A DNA stretch of 64,000 bases. Origin: Clostridiales bacterium (GTDB taxonomy: Bacteria; Bacteroidota; Bacteroidia; Bacteroidales; Muribaculaceae). Position 1 is the first letter of the stretch; every line of letters begins with the position of its first letter. A program made the translations under genes and the position numbers. The notes under the pieces are model-generated. The model made no database searches, was not told the DNA's origin, and saw only the letters and a program-made list of their open reading frames with translations. This document shows, piece after piece, positions 8,686 through 17,763 of this stretch. The DNA lies in the NCBI GenBank assembly GCA_023666645.1, contig JAMPBP010000001.1, positions 1,122,112 to 1,186,111 of the forward strand, in the 5' to 3' direction.

Positions 8686-8858
8686 CGAATCATAAAAATA
8701 TTCTGAAAAAAAATTAATGCCTACTATCATTATACTGATAGTAAGCAATTTAAAAAAACAACATTTAATACACACCAATACAAAATGAACCCATCTGAAC
8801 GCCAATATTTGTCCAGATAGGTTCACTATATTATCTACTGTCAAAGCTCTCACAGGCT

Positions 8859-8892
8859 CTTAGAGCCCATTCGATAAGGAATGGGCTCTAAG
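8859..8892. repeat. Perfect 14-bp inverted repeat
   Basis: Arms 8859-8872 and 8879-8892 are perfectly complementary with a 6-nt loop. The core is AGAGCCCATTC/GAATGGGCTCT. No T tract follows on either strand. The same AGAGCCCAT core occurs in the hairpin at 5701-5761, so the GntR-ABC operon lies between two related palindromes. It may end transcription from the small gene at 8947-9099, or be an intergenic repeat unit. The rest of 8690-8858 holds only a short 8-bp hairpin (8722-8743). Confidence 0.6.
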
Positions 8893-8946
8893 GCTGTGAT
8901 AAACGCTCTGCGTAGATGATCTAATCGAGAATTATCACGCGGGTAT

Positions 8947-9099
8947 TCAGATATAGAAGAAAGGTGTGACAAATCCATTGTTTGGATCGCCGTCACTGTC
9001 AACTATGACAAACCATAACAATAATAGAATTATCAAAACTACGGCACCTATTCCTGCCCAGTTGAATTTAGCCCTCTTCTTGCGTTCAGTATCATTCAT
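8947..9099 (-). CDS. Small single-pass membrane protein, 50 aa
   Basis: A short open frame starts at ATG 9099-9097 and ends at TGA 8949-8947. It encodes a basic N-terminus MNDTERKKRAKFN, one strong hydrophobic helix at residues 15-33 (AGIGAVVLIILLLWFVIV) and an acidic tail, DSDGDPNNG, ending in FFYI. Basic residues before and acidic residues after the helix fit an N-in orientation. No named family is recognised. The coherent membrane-protein composition in a non-coding stretch supports a real gene, but no Shine-Dalgarno site or clear promoter was found. Confidence 0.6.
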   Translation of the reverse strand: MNDTERKKRAKFNWAGIGAVVLIILLLLWFVIVDSDGDPNNGFVTPFFYI

Positions 9100-9228
9100 A
9101 TTCAGTCTTATTATGCAGTTTATTTATGATTTCATAACGCAATTAGATTGTGTTTTGTTCGCATACCGATAAAAAAATTTCCGTTATATCTCATTATTTG
9201 AAAATATTTTTATAATCTTATTAAAATA

Positions 9229-9260
9229 TTTGGTGGTTATGAAATAAAACTCTACCTTTG
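9229..9260 (+). promoter_or_regulatory. Strong Bacteroidetes-type promoter without a downstream gene
   Basis: A -33 TTTGG starts at 9229. The -7 TACCTTTG is at 9253-9260 and the spacer is 20 bp. This is among the best matches to the consensus in the window. No protein gene follows on the plus strand. Transcription should begin near 9266 and run into the terminator at 9356-9400. Confidence 0.75.
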
Positions 9261-9266
9261 TGAAAA

Positions 9267-9400
9267 ATTTTGATAAGCCGTTTAAAATTTCTAATGACAT
9301 ATTTAGTTGTTATACTTTATAAGTGAGGATTATAATTGGGTATTAATTTAGACAAGGGCCATTGAAATTCCAGGTGACTGGCATCAATGGTCCGTTTTTT
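9267..9400 (+). ncRNA. Candidate small RNA, about 134 nt
   Basis: The stretch between a strong promoter (9229-9260) and an intrinsic terminator (9356-9400) contains no coding frame longer than about 10 codons. One ATG at 9295 opens a ten-residue frame. The genes to the left and right are on the minus strand, so this is not a leader. The 5' part is AT-rich and mostly unstructured. The 3' part is a long two-step hairpin. I do not recognise an RNA family. The exact 5' end is estimated from the -7 box. Confidence 0.6.
9356..9400 (+). terminator. Intrinsic terminator of the candidate sRNA
   Basis: Arms 9356-9365 and 9384-9393 pair over 10 bp with one G-U. An inner CCAG/CTGG stem (9370-9381) makes a two-part hairpin. 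It is followed by G and six T residues at 9395-9400. This is a textbook plus-strand terminator. Confidence 0.85.
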
Positions 9401-9551
9401 ACTTTCCCAAACCTTCTTAAAGATAATCCCAAAAATATACGTCACCGATGATTAACCGAGCCTGTAATTTATAGCGTTGCAGCTACTTAACATTTACAAT
9501 ACCTTTTAATTAATTTCCCCAATGCGATTTGTGCCCCATGTCTGGCAGTTC
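9401..9551. other. Intergenic stretch with no recognised feature
   Basis: Between the sRNA terminator and the terminator of the GDSL gene I see no open frame of note, no promoter match and no repeat. Confidence 0.5.
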
Positions 9552-9583
9552 AAAAAAAAGGATACCTGAACATTCAGATATCC
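9552..9583 (-). terminator. Intrinsic terminator of the GDSL hydrolase unit
   Basis: The hairpin arms are 9560-9569 and 9574-9583, with a 4-nt loop. Its one odd pair is G-U in the minus-strand RNA. It is followed on the minus strand by eight T residues (9559-9552). It lies about 50 nt beyond the stop of the gene at 9631-10320. Confidence 0.85.
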
Positions 9584-9630
9584 TCGTTTCGTACCCAAGT
9601 ATATATCAAGTACTGATTGTAAGGAGGCCA

Positions 9631-10320
9631 TTATTTGGCCAATTCCTTTTTAATTACAGGTACTATGATTGACTCCATCACTTCATATCCGGCGGCAATG
9701 GGGTGGACTCCATCATTTGTATAGGCTGGATTCAGTGCACCCTTCTCCACCACCATGGGAGTATAGTAGTCAACATATGTGAACCCGTTTTCCTCAGCAT
9801 ATTTTCTTATACGGGCATTCATGGACTGAATTTTTCCGGTAGGATCAACAACCTCCTGGCGCCAGGGATAAACATCGACAGGCAAAATTGATGTCAATAC
9901 CACTTTAATTCCATTGGCTCTTGCAAGTTCGGCCATAGAAGCGATGTTACCAAAAGTAAAATCGGGATTGTAATCACCGGTATTAAGGGCAATATCATTT
10001 GTGCCACCATTGATTATCACGATAGCCGGTTTGTTGTTTATCACATCCTCTCTAAAACGATTAAGGAACTGGCATGTAGTCTCGCCACCAATGCCGCGAC
10101 ATATATAGTTGCTGTTATTGTCAAAAAAATCCTTATGACGCAGATACCAGCATTCTGTTATTGAATTACCCATGAAAATCACACGGTCGCCATTGTTGGG
10201 CTTAGCCTGCAATTCCTTGTTAGCCTCGGCATATTTGCCAATATGCAACCAGTCGGGATACTCTGCACTCATGCTCATAGTCGCAGCAGCAACAACAAGC
10301 ATCATCAAAATTTTTTTCAT
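9631..10320 (-). CDS. Secreted SGNH/GDSL-family hydrolase
   Basis: This 229-aa protein has a signal peptide (residues 1-18, cut near SMSA). All four SGNH blocks are present: GNSIT with the nucleophile Ser53, the oxyanion glycine in GIGGET, GGTND (Asn108) and DGVHP (Asp203, His206). Family members remove acyl groups from lipids or acetyl groups from carbohydrates, and this form is close to the lysophospholipase L1/acetylxylan esterase-like group common in Bacteroidales. The substrate cannot be read from the sequence. It follows the DUF2007 gene by 49 nt and has its own terminator. Confidence 0.88.
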   Translation of the reverse strand: MKKILMMLVVAAATMSMSAEYPDWLHIGKYAEANKELQAKPNNGDRVIFMGNSITECWYLRHKDFFDNNSNYICRGIGGETTCQFLNRFREDVINNKPAIVIINGGTNDIALNTGDYNPDFTFGNIASMAELARANGIKVVLTSILPVDVYPWRQEVVDPTGKIQSMNARIRKYAEENGFTYVDYYTPMVVEKGALNPAYTNDGVHPIAAGYEVMESIIVPVIKKELAK

Positions 10321-10369
10321 TTTACTTCAGTTTATTTATTTTAGAATGGTATTATTTCACTCTTAATGT

Positions 10370-10606
10370 CTAAAACCTTGAATCCTCCGGAACCATTTTA
10401 CGTGCTTCGTCGGCAAGATTAGCGGGAACCATAATTTGAACGGGCGCCCAGGTATATGTCATAGGCAATGCGCTCTGCAACGTTCCGTTCATAATCTGTA
10501 CAGGTATGTCTACACTTTCTATAGCTCCTGCAATGATTGAAGCATCAGTAACGGTGTTACATTCGGCTATGACCACCCAATTTCCAATGTTGGTGTATTC
10601 TTTCAT
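10370..10606 (-). CDS. DUF2007-type small protein
   Basis: The 78-aa protein has the pattern of DUF2007, also called putative signal-transducing protein. An N-terminal beta-alpha-beta unit begins WVVIAECNTVTDASIIAGA, a central variable loop follows, and the C-terminal strand-helix is VQIMVPANLADEARKMV. The fold is ferredoxin-like and resembles PII proteins, but no biochemical function is established. It lies 24 nt after mltG and 49 nt before the GDSL gene, so the three are probably one transcript. Confidence 0.75.
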   Translation of the reverse strand: MKEYTNIGNWVVIAECNTVTDASIIAGAIESVDIPVQIMNGTLQSALPMTYTWAPVQIMVPANLADEARKMVPEDSRF

Positions 10607-10630
10607 CTTTGTAACCTAAAAGTTGTTTCA

Positions 10631-11635
10631 TTATTTTTTCAATTTAGAGAGAGCGGCGTGATAGCGTGAGGCATTGGCATTATGCTCACTCAGAGTGCGT
10701 GCAAAATTATGATAGCCTGAGAAATCCTCTTTGGCACACATATACAGATAATCATGATTGGGAGCATTCAGCACTGCATCAAGCGTCACAGCATCGACTA
10801 TTCTTATAGGGCCCGGTGGTAATCCGGTATTGATATACGTATTATAGGGTGAATCAACAGTAAGATGCCTGTTGAGTATACGACGTAGGGCAGGGTCGCC
10901 CACTGCATACTTCACGGTAGGATCGGCCTGCAGTTTCATCCCCCTTGCCAGACGATTCAAATACAGGCGTGCTATTACCGGATGTTCCTCTCGTTTGTTA
11001 CTCTCCTCCTCTACAATCGAAGCCAGCACCGATATCTGGACGGGAGTAAGCCCGAGTTTGGCGGCCTTGGCCCGGCGTTTCTCGTTCCAGAATTTATTCC
11101 ATCGGTCATAGAGCTTGTCCACAACCGATTGCGGGCTTGCAGTCCAATAAAATTCATATGTGTCAGGAACCAGCATAGACTCCACTTCTTCAGCCCGCAT
11201 TCCCGCATCACCACCTTTAGCCACCAAGGCATCCATAAAGGAGGCAGAATCAAATTCAAAATTGGAAGAGATGATATCAACGGCTTTGCAAAGGGTCCTC
11301 ACATTGGGGACGACCACCTTTACCGGATCCTGCATCCCTCCCCTGAGTCTACGGGCAAAGGCAAGTGAGGTTTCACCCGGCTTCACTACATAACTGCCAT
11401 GGGCAACCTTTAGGCTGCCTTTTCTCAGGTTCCATAGTCTAAACACAGCCTTGCCGTAGTCCTCACCGAGAGAATCAGCCAACATTTTTTCAAGAGATTC
11501 CACACCGAGACCAGCCGACACATACAGGCGCTTCTCGCTCCCTGAATATTCCTGCGTGGCATATCGGTAGCACATGACTCCTGCTGCCACTATAACAATC
11601 AGGCCTGCTGTCAATATGTACAAAAAACGTTTCAT
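10631..11635 (-). CDS. mltG: Endolytic murein transglycosylase MltG
   Basis: This 334-aa YceG/MltG-family protein has one N-terminal membrane helix (residues 5-23) and a periplasmic catalytic domain. It cuts nascent peptidoglycan strands and releases their membrane anchor. Diagnostic blocks are ASIVEEESNKREEHPVIARL with the catalytic glutamate (about 210-230), LQADPTVKYAVGD and SPYNTYINTGLPPGPI. Length is normal. A TATCTTTG box ends only 5 nt before the ATG, which suggests a leaderless or nearly leaderless mRNA. Confidence 0.93.
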   Translation of the reverse strand: MKRFLYILTAGLIVIVAAGVMCYRYATQEYSGSEKRLYVSAGLGVESLEKMLADSLGEDYGKAVFRLWNLRKGSLKVAHGSYVVKPGETSLAFARRLRGGMQDPVKVVVPNVRTLCKAVDIISSNFEFDSASFMDALVAKGGDAGMRAEEVESMLVPDTYEFYWTASPQSVVDKLYDRWNKFWNEKRRAKAAKLGLTPVQISVLASIVEEESNKREEHPVIARLYLNRLARGMKLQADPTVKYAVGDPALRRILNRHLTVDSPYNTYINTGLPPGPIRIVDAVTLDAVLNAPNHDYLYMCAKEDFSGYHNFARTLSEHNANASRYHAALSKLKK

Positions 11636-11640
11636 TGCAA

Positions 11641-11689
11641 CAAAGATAATAAAAACAAAACTATAATTGGAAATTATTCCCTACCTTTG
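11641..11689. promoter_or_regulatory. Divergent -7 elements for mltG and the LptF/G-type gene
   Basis: On the minus strand, TATCTTTG (11648-11641) faces mltG. On the plus strand, TACCTTTG (11682-11689) faces the permease gene at 11727. Neither has a convincing -33 box at the right distance, so the calls rest on the -7 elements alone. Confidence 0.5.
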
Positions 11690-11726
11690 TACACGTCAAT
11701 AGTGTTAATTATACAATAAATCGAAA

Positions 11727-13586
11727 ATGTTCAGAATAAAGCGTCTTTATACATTTATGCTCCAAAGCTTCGTTCCGTTGCTTGTCATGACGTTTTTCAT
11801 ATGCCTGTTCATTGTATTGATGCAATTCCTTTGGAAATATATTGACGACCTGGTGGGTAAGGGATTGGGGTTTGATGTAATTCTCGAACTCTTTTTATAT
11901 GCCGCTCTCACCATGGTGCCCATGGCACTGCCGCTGGCAATTCTTCTTGCTTCAATCATGACTTTTGGAAATCTCGGAGAACGCTTTGAACTCACTGCCA
12001 TGAAGGCCGGTGGCGTGTCACTCATGAAGGCTATGAGCCCGCTCATAATTCTCATGGTGGTCATATCAATTGGCGCATTCTTTTTTCAGAATAACGTTCT
12101 GCCCATAGCACAGACCAAAATGTGGACACTGCTTTACTCGATGAGACAGAAATCGCCCGAGGTAGAGATTCCCGAGGGTGTCTTTTATGATCAGATACCC
12201 GGAGTCAATCTATATGTCGACCGCAAGGATCCCGAGACAGGCACATTGTACGACATGACAATATATGACATTTCGCGTGGCTTTGACAACGCCCGTATCA
12301 TACTTGCCGACTCCGGTCACCTGAGCACGACCGACGATAAGACCCACCTGCTTCTTTCATTGCACTACGGCGAGCAGTTCGAGAATCTCAGGGAACAGAC
12401 AGCCGGCGGACGTTCCCGCAATCAGCCTTATCGTCGCGAATCGTTTACTGAAAAAGATATTCTCATAGGGTTTGACAATAATTTCAACCGCATGGATGAA
12501 AGCAACATGCGCAATCAGTATATCGGTAAGAATATAACTGAACTGCAGGCCACCATTGACTCGGTAAATCAACGGGTCGACAGCATTGGCTCAACCTATG
12601 CCAGTTCACTTGTCACCGGCAGCTATTTCGACCTTCCGCGCTCCAAGCGTGTATATCGCGACAGTGTATGGATTGACGAGGTTATACAACCGGTACAACT
12701 CAGCGAGCCCATTCCTCTTGACACCCTCTTCAAAGGGCGCACCAATGCCATGACAAAGTCCTACATCAACCAGGCCATAAACAAAATCAAGCGCCAGAAA
12801 CAGGACTTTGAATTCAGGAGCTATTCCATGAAGGACGACAGGCGCACCATACGCATGCATGCTATTGAAATGCACAAAAAATACACTTTATCATTTGCCT
12901 GCATTATTTTCTTCTTCATCGGAGCTCCCCTTGGAGCAATCATACGTAAAGGTGGACTCGGAACGCCTCTTGTCATCTCGGTATTCTTGTTTATAGTGTA
13001 TTATATCATTGATAATTCAGGATATAAAATGGCTCGTGATGCCAAGCTTGAGATATGGCAAGGTATATGGCTCAGCTCTTTTGTATTGTTTCCTCTCGGT
13101 ATTTTTTTCACCTACAAAGCAGTCAACGACTCGGCGGTCTTCAATATCGATGCCTACAAGAATTTCTTTGCCCGGCTCACCGGCCGTCATAAGCGTGAGC
13201 TCGAACTTAAGGAAATTGTAATGGACCCCGTACAGCCCCAACGCGCATACGATTCGATAGAGAGGTTCTCACATGAAATCATGGAAGCTGACGGAAAGCT
13301 CGGCAAAAACCGATTTATCAGATACATCAAAGGTCTCTTCTCATGGCGTCCTGTCGCCCGGGAACTTCAGCAACATCTCAACCGCATTGTGGAACATATG
13401 GCCAACACAACCGACCACGCTGTAATCACCGCCATAAACCAGTATCCATATGAAGTGACCCCGGCTCGCCTTCAAACAATCCTGAACGTAAACAAGCAGT
13501 TGTTATTCCTTCTCAAAAAGGAAATCGACAACGAAAACATAGTGAAAAAAAATGACACCAATGACTCAACAGAACATCAAAATTGA
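11727..13586 (+). CDS. LptF/LptG-family permease (YjgP/YjgQ)
   Basis: The 619-aa protein has three N-terminal membrane helices (about 10-35, 55-80, 105-122), a long periplasmic beta-jellyroll-like region and three further helices (about 390-475). This is the LptF/G layout. In the Lpt system these subunits extract lipopolysaccharide from the inner membrane with the LptB ATPase and pass it to LptC-A. The helix [13 protein letters not shown] and [17 protein letters not shown] are typical. The extra length beyond the roughly 360 residues of E. coli LptF, including a C-terminal cytoplasmic extension, is usual for Bacteroidetes. The 3' end overlaps ribBA by about 35 nt. Confidence 0.87.
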   Translation: MFRIKRLYTFMLQSFVPLLVMTFFICLFIVLMQFLWKYIDDLVGKGLGFDVILELFLYAALTMVPMALPLAILLASIMTFGNLGERFELTAMKAGGVSLMKAMSPLIILMVVISIGAFFFQNNVLPIAQTKMWTLLYSMRQKSPEVEIPEGVFYDQIPGVNLYVDRKDPETGTLYDMTIYDISRGFDNARIILADSGHLSTTDDKTHLLLSLHYGEQFENLREQTAGGRSRNQPYRRESFTEKDILIGFDNNFNRMDESNMRNQYIGKNITELQATIDSVNQRVDSIGSTYASSLVTGSYFDLPRSKRVYRDSVWIDEVIQPVQLSEPIPLDTLFKGRTNAMTKSYINQAINKIKRQKQDFEFRSYSMKDDRRTIRMHAIEMHKKYTLSFACIIFFFIGAPLGAIIRKGGLGTPLVISVFLFIVYYIIDNSGYKMARDAKLEIWQGIWLSSFVLFPLGIFFTYKAVNDSAVFNIDAYKNFFARLTGRHKRELELKEIVMDPVQPQRAYDSIERFSHEIMEADGKLGKNRFIRYIKGLFSWRPVARELQQHLNRIVEHMANTTDHAVITAINQYPYEVTPARLQTILNVNKQLLFLLKKEIDNENIVKKNDTNDSTEHQN

Positions 13587-14778
13587 CTCTATAACCGATG
13601 CCCTTGACGACTTGCGTCAAGGCAAAATGATCATCGTAGTAGACAGCGAGGATCGGGAAAACGAGGGTGACCTCATAGTCGCTGCCGAAAAAATCACTCC
13701 CGAACAGGTCAACTTCATGCTCCATCAAGGCAGGGGTGTACTTTGCGCGCCCATCACCATGGAACGTGCACGCCAACTCAATCTGCGTCCACAGGTCGAC
13801 GATAATACCTCAATACTCGGAACTCCGTTTACTGTCACCGTCGACAAGCTCGAAGGTTGTTCGACAGGTGTATCGGCCCACGACCGTAGCGCTACAATAA
13901 ATGCTCTTGCCGACCCTCAGTCCACCCCCGACACCTTTGGACGACCCGGACACATCAATCCACTTTATGCACAGGATGCCGGAGTGTTAAAACGGGCCGG
14001 ACACACAGAAGCTGCTGTTGACCTCACTCGTCTTGCCGGGTTACAGCCCGCTGCTGCTCTCATTGAAATCATGAACGATGACGGGACAATGGCACGCTTG
14101 CCTCAGTTACGTGCCAAAGCCGATGAATGGGGATTGCGCCTCATCACCATTGCCGACCTTATCAAATATCGCATTGCCAATGAAAGTCTCGTTGAAAAAG
14201 GCGTCGAGGTCGACATGCCCACTGAATACGGACATTTCCACCTCATACCATTCCGTGAAAAGTCAAATGGTCTTGAGCACATAGCCATAATAAAAGGTGA
14301 TATAACGACCCCCGAGCCGGTACTCGTAAGAGTCCACTCATCTTGTGCTACGGGCGACATCTTCGGTTCAATGCGTTGTGACTGCGGTGAACAACTCCAC
14401 GAAGCAATGCGCATGATTGAGAAAGAAGGCCGTGGCTGTGTGCTTTATCTGAGCCAGGAAGGCCGTGGTATTGGCCTTATGGACAAAATCAAGGCCTACA
14501 AGCTTCAGGAGGAAGGCCTCGATACAGTTGAAGCCAACATACACTTAGGACATCGTGCCGATGAACGTGACTATGGAGTGGGAGCACAAATTCTCAATAT
14601 GCTCGGCATAAGCAACATGAAACTCATGACCAACAATCCCGTAAAACGCATAGGCCTTGAAGGATATGGACTCAATGTTGTCGAGAATGTCCCTATCGAA
14701 GTTAAGACCAATCCATACAACAGCTTCTACATGCACACCAAAAAAGAGCGTATGGGCCACAACCTGAAGAACGCTTGA
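13552..14778 (+). CDS. ribBA: Bifunctional 3,4-DHBP synthase / GTP cyclohydrolase II
   Basis: This 408-aa fusion catalyses both entry steps of riboflavin synthesis. The N-terminal half (about 1-205) has EDRENEGDL and [12 protein letters not shown] and makes dihydroxybutanone phosphate from ribulose 5-phosphate. The C-terminal half has the zinc site Cys265, Cys276 and Cys278 ([17 protein letters not shown]) and QEGRGIGL, and opens GTP. The start is ATG 13552 or 13561, both inside the end of the preceding permease gene. No FMN riboswitch can be present upstream, because the region is coding. Confidence 0.96.
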   Translation: MTPMTQQNIKIDSITDALDDLRQGKMIIVVDSEDRENEGDLIVAAEKITPEQVNFMLHQGRGVLCAPITMERARQLNLRPQVDDNTSILGTPFTVTVDKLEGCSTGVSAHDRSATINALADPQSTPDTFGRPGHINPLYAQDAGVLKRAGHTEAAVDLTRLAGLQPAAALIEIMNDDGTMARLPQLRAKADEWGLRLITIADLIKYRIANESLVEKGVEVDMPTEYGHFHLIPFREKSNGLEHIAIIKGDITTPEPVLVRVHSSCATGDIFGSMRCDCGEQLHEAMRMIEKEGRGCVLYLSQEGRGIGLMDKIKAYKLQEEGLDTVEANIHLGHRADERDYGVGAQILNMLGISNMKLMTNNPVKRIGLEGYGLNVVENVPIEVKTNPYNSFYMHTKKERMGHNLKNA

Positions 14779-14844
14779 TAAATCACGATAATAAGAAATT
14801 ACCAGACATATATTTACAGATAATCAAATTTTAAATCCAAACAG

Positions 14845-15219
14845 ATGAAAACTCCTATCGCAACGACCAACGCTCCCGGTGCTATCGGACCCTACAGCCA
14901 GGCTATCGATGCCGGTCCATTTGTGTTCATTTCGGGTCAGATTCCTGTTAATCCCGCCGACGGTACTATTCCTGAGGGTATAACAGCCCAGACAGCACAG
15001 TCGATCGCCAACCTCACAGCGATTCTTGCCGAGGCTGGTCTCACACTCGACAATGTGGTTAAGACTACAGTATTCCTTGCCGACATGAACGACTTTGCTG
15101 CCATGAACGCAGTCTATGCCGAGAAGTTCACAGCGCCATTCCCGGCCCGCTCGGCAGTAGCCGTGCGCGAGCTTCCCAAACAGGTTCTTGTCGAAATTGA
15201 AGTTATTGCTGCCCGCTGA
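14845..15219 (+). CDS. ridA: RidA family imine/enamine deaminase
   Basis: The 124-aa protein matches the RidA (YjgF/YER057c) family in full length. Blocks are [20 protein letters not shown] and the C-terminal [22 protein letters not shown], where the conserved arginine binds the carboxylate. It hydrolyses reactive imine intermediates such as 2-aminoacrylate from PLP enzymes. It lies 66 nt after ribBA, and its stop overlaps the end of folC (opposite strand) by 17 bp. Confidence 0.94.
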   Translation: MKTPIATTNAPGAIGPYSQAIDAGPFVFISGQIPVNPADGTIPEGITAQTAQSIANLTAILAEAGLTLDNVVKTTVFLADMNDFAAMNAVYAEKFTAPFPARSAVAVRELPKQVLVEIEVIAAR

Positions 15220-16516
15220 GCAGGTCGGCGACGACAAATGTACTGCCGCCAACAAACACACTGCCGGTGTCCCCTGCTATCTCCATAGCACGGGACACCG
15301 CTTTTTTCACATTGCCCACAACTTCTCCATGCAATTGGAACCTGGAAGCCTTTTCGGCCACAACAGCGCAATCCATAGCTCGTGGGATCCCGGCCTGGGT
15401 AAAAATATAGTAGGCATCGACGGGCATCATTTCCAATATATGATCAACATCTTTATCGCTCACAAAACCTATCACCATGACAAGAGGGCGAGCCATGCCG
15501 GCCAGACGTCGACCGGTGTATTGCCACCCGCCTACATTGTGACCGGTATCACATACCAACAATGGCGACGTGTGGAGGGTTGTCCATCGTCCGGCAAGAC
15601 CGGTAAGTTCAGTGACATGAGCAAAACCGGTCCTCACATGATTGGCCAATATGTCAAACTCTCTCGACAGGAATTTCAACGCAGCCATTATAGTCGCTGA
15701 ATTTCTAACCTGACACTCACCACTGAGTTCCCCTGTTATATCTCCCCAGGCAGTTCCTTCATAGCGATTACTATTCTCACCGATAATAGATCTTGACCAA
15801 AAAGATTCACGGTCGGCCCAAATGGATTCCACCGGTATGGAATCAGGCATAAGTGATACCTCTGCAATGCGAGTTCTAAACACTTCAGCTACCGTGCCGG
15901 TTGATTCTCCTATCACTACCGGCACACCGGGCTTAATGATTCCGGCCTTCTCAGTAGCTATCGACTCAAGGGTATCGCCCAATTGAGCCACGTGATCCTT
16001 AGAAATATTTGTAACAATACTCAATCGCGGAGTGATAATATTGGTTGTATCGAGTCGTCCGCCCAATCCGGTTTCAATAACCGCGACATCAACACCTTGT
16101 CGCGCGAACCAATCAAAGGCCATTATAGTTGTCAACTCAAAAAAAGAAGGCTCACACTTGAGTGTTTTAGTCCTGTACCTGTCAATGAAATCGACAACTC
16201 CTTCCTGGGAAATCATTTCACCGTTTACACGTATACGCTCCCTGAAATCGACCAAATGAGGAGAGGTATAGAGACCTGTGCGGTAACCGGCTGTCTGTAA
16301 AATAGCGGCAATAGTATGGGCAGTAGATCCCTTGCCATTTGTTCCGGCTATATGTATGGTCCTATACGCGCGATGTGGATTGCCGAAAGCATCGTCAAGT
16401 TCACGTGCGGTGTCGAGTCCGGGTTTATAGGCAGCCGCGCCTATCATTTGAAACTGGGGAGTGCAACTGTATAGATAGTTTACAGTCTCCTCATATCTGT
16501 TTTGCACACCTTCCAT
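15203..16516 (-). CDS. folC: Dihydrofolate synthase / folylpolyglutamate synthase
   Basis: This 437-aa Mur ligase-family enzyme has the P-loop [10 protein letters not shown] (about residues 59-68), [18 protein letters not shown], the conserved [12 protein letters not shown] and the C-terminal ligase domain with [10 protein letters not shown]. It adds glutamate to dihydropteroate and to folates. It is third in a minus-strand unit behind two chromate-transporter-like genes, 3 nt after the second. The pairing looks like simple co-transcription. Confidence 0.94.
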   Translation of the reverse strand: MEGVQNRYEETVNYLYSCTPQFQMIGAAAYKPGLDTARELDDAFGNPHRAYRTIHIAGTNGKGSTAHTIAAILQTAGYRTGLYTSPHLVDFRERIRVNGEMISQEGVVDFIDRYRTKTLKCEPSFFELTTIMAFDWFARQGVDVAVIETGLGGRLDTTNIITPRLSIVTNISKDHVAQLGDTLESIATEKAGIIKPGVPVVIGESTGTVAEVFRTRIAEVSLMPDSIPVESIWADRESFWSRSIIGENSNRYEGTAWGDITGELSGECQVRNSATIMAALKFLSREFDILANHVRTGFAHVTELTGLAGRWTTLHTSPLLVCDTGHNVGGWQYTGRRLAGMARPLVMVIGFVSDKDVDHILEMMPVDAYYIFTQAGIPRAMDCAVVAEKASRFQLHGEVVGNVKKAVSRAMEIAGDTGSVFVGGSTFVVADLLSGQQ

Positions 16517-16519
16517 ACC

Positions 16520-17119
16520 TTATGAAATTTGAAATATGTAATACAAAATGAACCCGATCAATCCCGATAACACAATCACGACAATAGGGTGAATTTTGGT
16601 ATATCGCACCATCAGGAATGCCACGAGACATATCAAGACGCTTACCGTCACTTCCACCGGATCAGTACCGAAATTGGCTCCATTCATAAGCAGAAGAGCC
16701 GCTGAAGCAATCAATCCTACCACGACGGGTCTCAACCCCCATAGCACGCCCTTGATAATGGCGCTGTCCTTGTGTCGGCTTATGAAATGGCTCAGATACA
16801 TGACCAGAATGAATGGAGGCAGCACTACAGCCAGTGTGCACACCAATGATCCAAGAATGCCCCACCATGGTGACACCAATCCGGCATTGCCGGGTACGAC
16901 ATAGCCTATATAAGTCGCCGAGTTAATACCGATAGGGCCCGGAGTCATTTGCGATATAGCCACAATGTCGGTGAATGTCTGCCCGTCAATCCCCCACCAG
17001 GGACTGCCTGCATGCTTTACCACAAGACTCTCTATGAGAGTGAGCATCGCATATCCTCCACCAAAACCAAAAAGACCTATTTTTAAATAGCTCCAGATAA
17101 GTTCCAGATATACCATCAT
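16520..17119 (-). CDS. Chromate transporter-like half protein (second subunit)
   Basis: This 199-aa CHR-family protein has the N-terminal motif FGFGGGYAMLTLIE and the TPGPIGINSATYIGY block, with about six membrane segments. In Bacteroidetes the ChrA fold is split into two single-domain proteins that probably act as a heterodimer. Chromate export is known for some members, but many probably move other anions. It overlaps the first subunit gene by 4 nt. Confidence 0.85.
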   Translation of the reverse strand: MMVYLELIWSYLKIGLFGFGGGYAMLTLIESLVVKHAGSPWWGIDGQTFTDIVAISQMTPGPIGINSATYIGYVVPGNAGLVSPWWGILGSLVCTLAVVLPPFILVMYLSHFISRHKDSAIIKGVLWGLRPVVVGLIASAALLLMNGANFGTDPVEVTVSVLICLVAFLMVRYTKIHPIVVIVLSGLIGFILYYIFQIS

Positions 17120-17694
17120 GATTCAGCCTCCTTTCTCATTTTATTCATCTCCTTACGAGTGAACAATATATATCCGCACACTCCACCTATCAAAATATAA
17201 AGAATAGGATTAGACACATATGGTATTCCCGAGAATATCAGCAACGCCACTACTGCAGGTATCCACATGGTCTTCAACCCGATATTGGCAGCTTTGGCCG
17301 ATGTCAGGACTGGAGCGATGATAAGAGCAACCACCGCAGGTCTTATACCTTTAAAGATCGAGCTTATCACGGGATTGTTCTTTATAATCTCGGGGGTGAG
17401 AAAAATCGCTATTGCAAGAATAATCAAAAACGAGGGTAGGATTGTGCCCGCTGCGGCAGCAATGCTTCCTTTACAGCCCCTCAATCGATCACCTACCACT
17501 ACCGAGATATTAACAGCCAGAACACCGGGAACCGATTGGGCAATAGCAAGCAAATCAAGAAATTCCTTGCGTTCAAGCCATCCATGCTTGTCAACTATCT
17601 CCCTCTCGATTATCGATATCATGGCCCAACCGCCACCAAAGGTAAAAGCTCCTATTTTAAGGAATGTGAAAAAAAGCTGTGTATAAATATTCAT
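17116..17694 (-). CDS. Chromate transporter-like half protein (first subunit)
   Basis: This 192-aa CHR-domain protein carries FTFGGGWAMISIIE and SVPGVLAVNISVVVGDRL, the counterpart of the next gene's motifs. Six membrane segments fill nearly the whole length. The gene opens a three-gene unit with the second CHR half and folC. A minus-strand promoter with -7 TAATTTTG lies at 17725-17718, just upstream. Confidence 0.85.
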   Translation of the reverse strand: MNIYTQLFFTFLKIGAFTFGGGWAMISIIEREIVDKHGWLERKEFLDLLAIAQSVPGVLAVNISVVVGDRLRGCKGSIAAAAGTILPSFLIILAIAIFLTPEIIKNNPVISSIFKGIRPAVVALIIAPVLTSAKAANIGLKTMWIPAVVALLIFSGIPYVSNPILYILIGGVCGYILFTRKEMNKMRKEAES

Positions 17695-17717
17695 TATCCA
17701 GAATTTTTAAACGACTG

Positions 17718-17749
17718 CAAAATTACGTACTTTTGCCTAAATCTTCAAC
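17718..17749. promoter_or_regulatory. Overlapping divergent promoters, chromate unit and META lipoprotein
   Basis: Minus strand: -33 GTTG (17749-17746), 20-bp spacer, -7 TAATTTTG (17725-17718), for the CHR genes. Plus strand: -7 TACTTTTG at 17728-17735 for the lipoprotein gene at 17764, with only a T-rich -33. The two boxes are 2 bp apart, so the promoters should exclude each other. Confidence 0.55.
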
Positions 17750-17763
17750 CATACACAGTAAAC

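Noticed and set aside
8722..8743. Hairpin TACTATCA/TGATAGTA as a terminator
   Set aside because: The stem is only 8 bp and AT-rich. A T-rich run follows on the minus strand, but the element is too weak to call.
8626..8853. 75-codon minus-strand open frame upstream of the ABC gene
   Set aside because: It spans the promoter and operator, has an irregular composition and is better explained as non-coding.
13586..13700. FMN riboswitch before ribBA
   Set aside because: The region upstream of the start is the coding end of the permease gene, and no RFN-type structure was seen.
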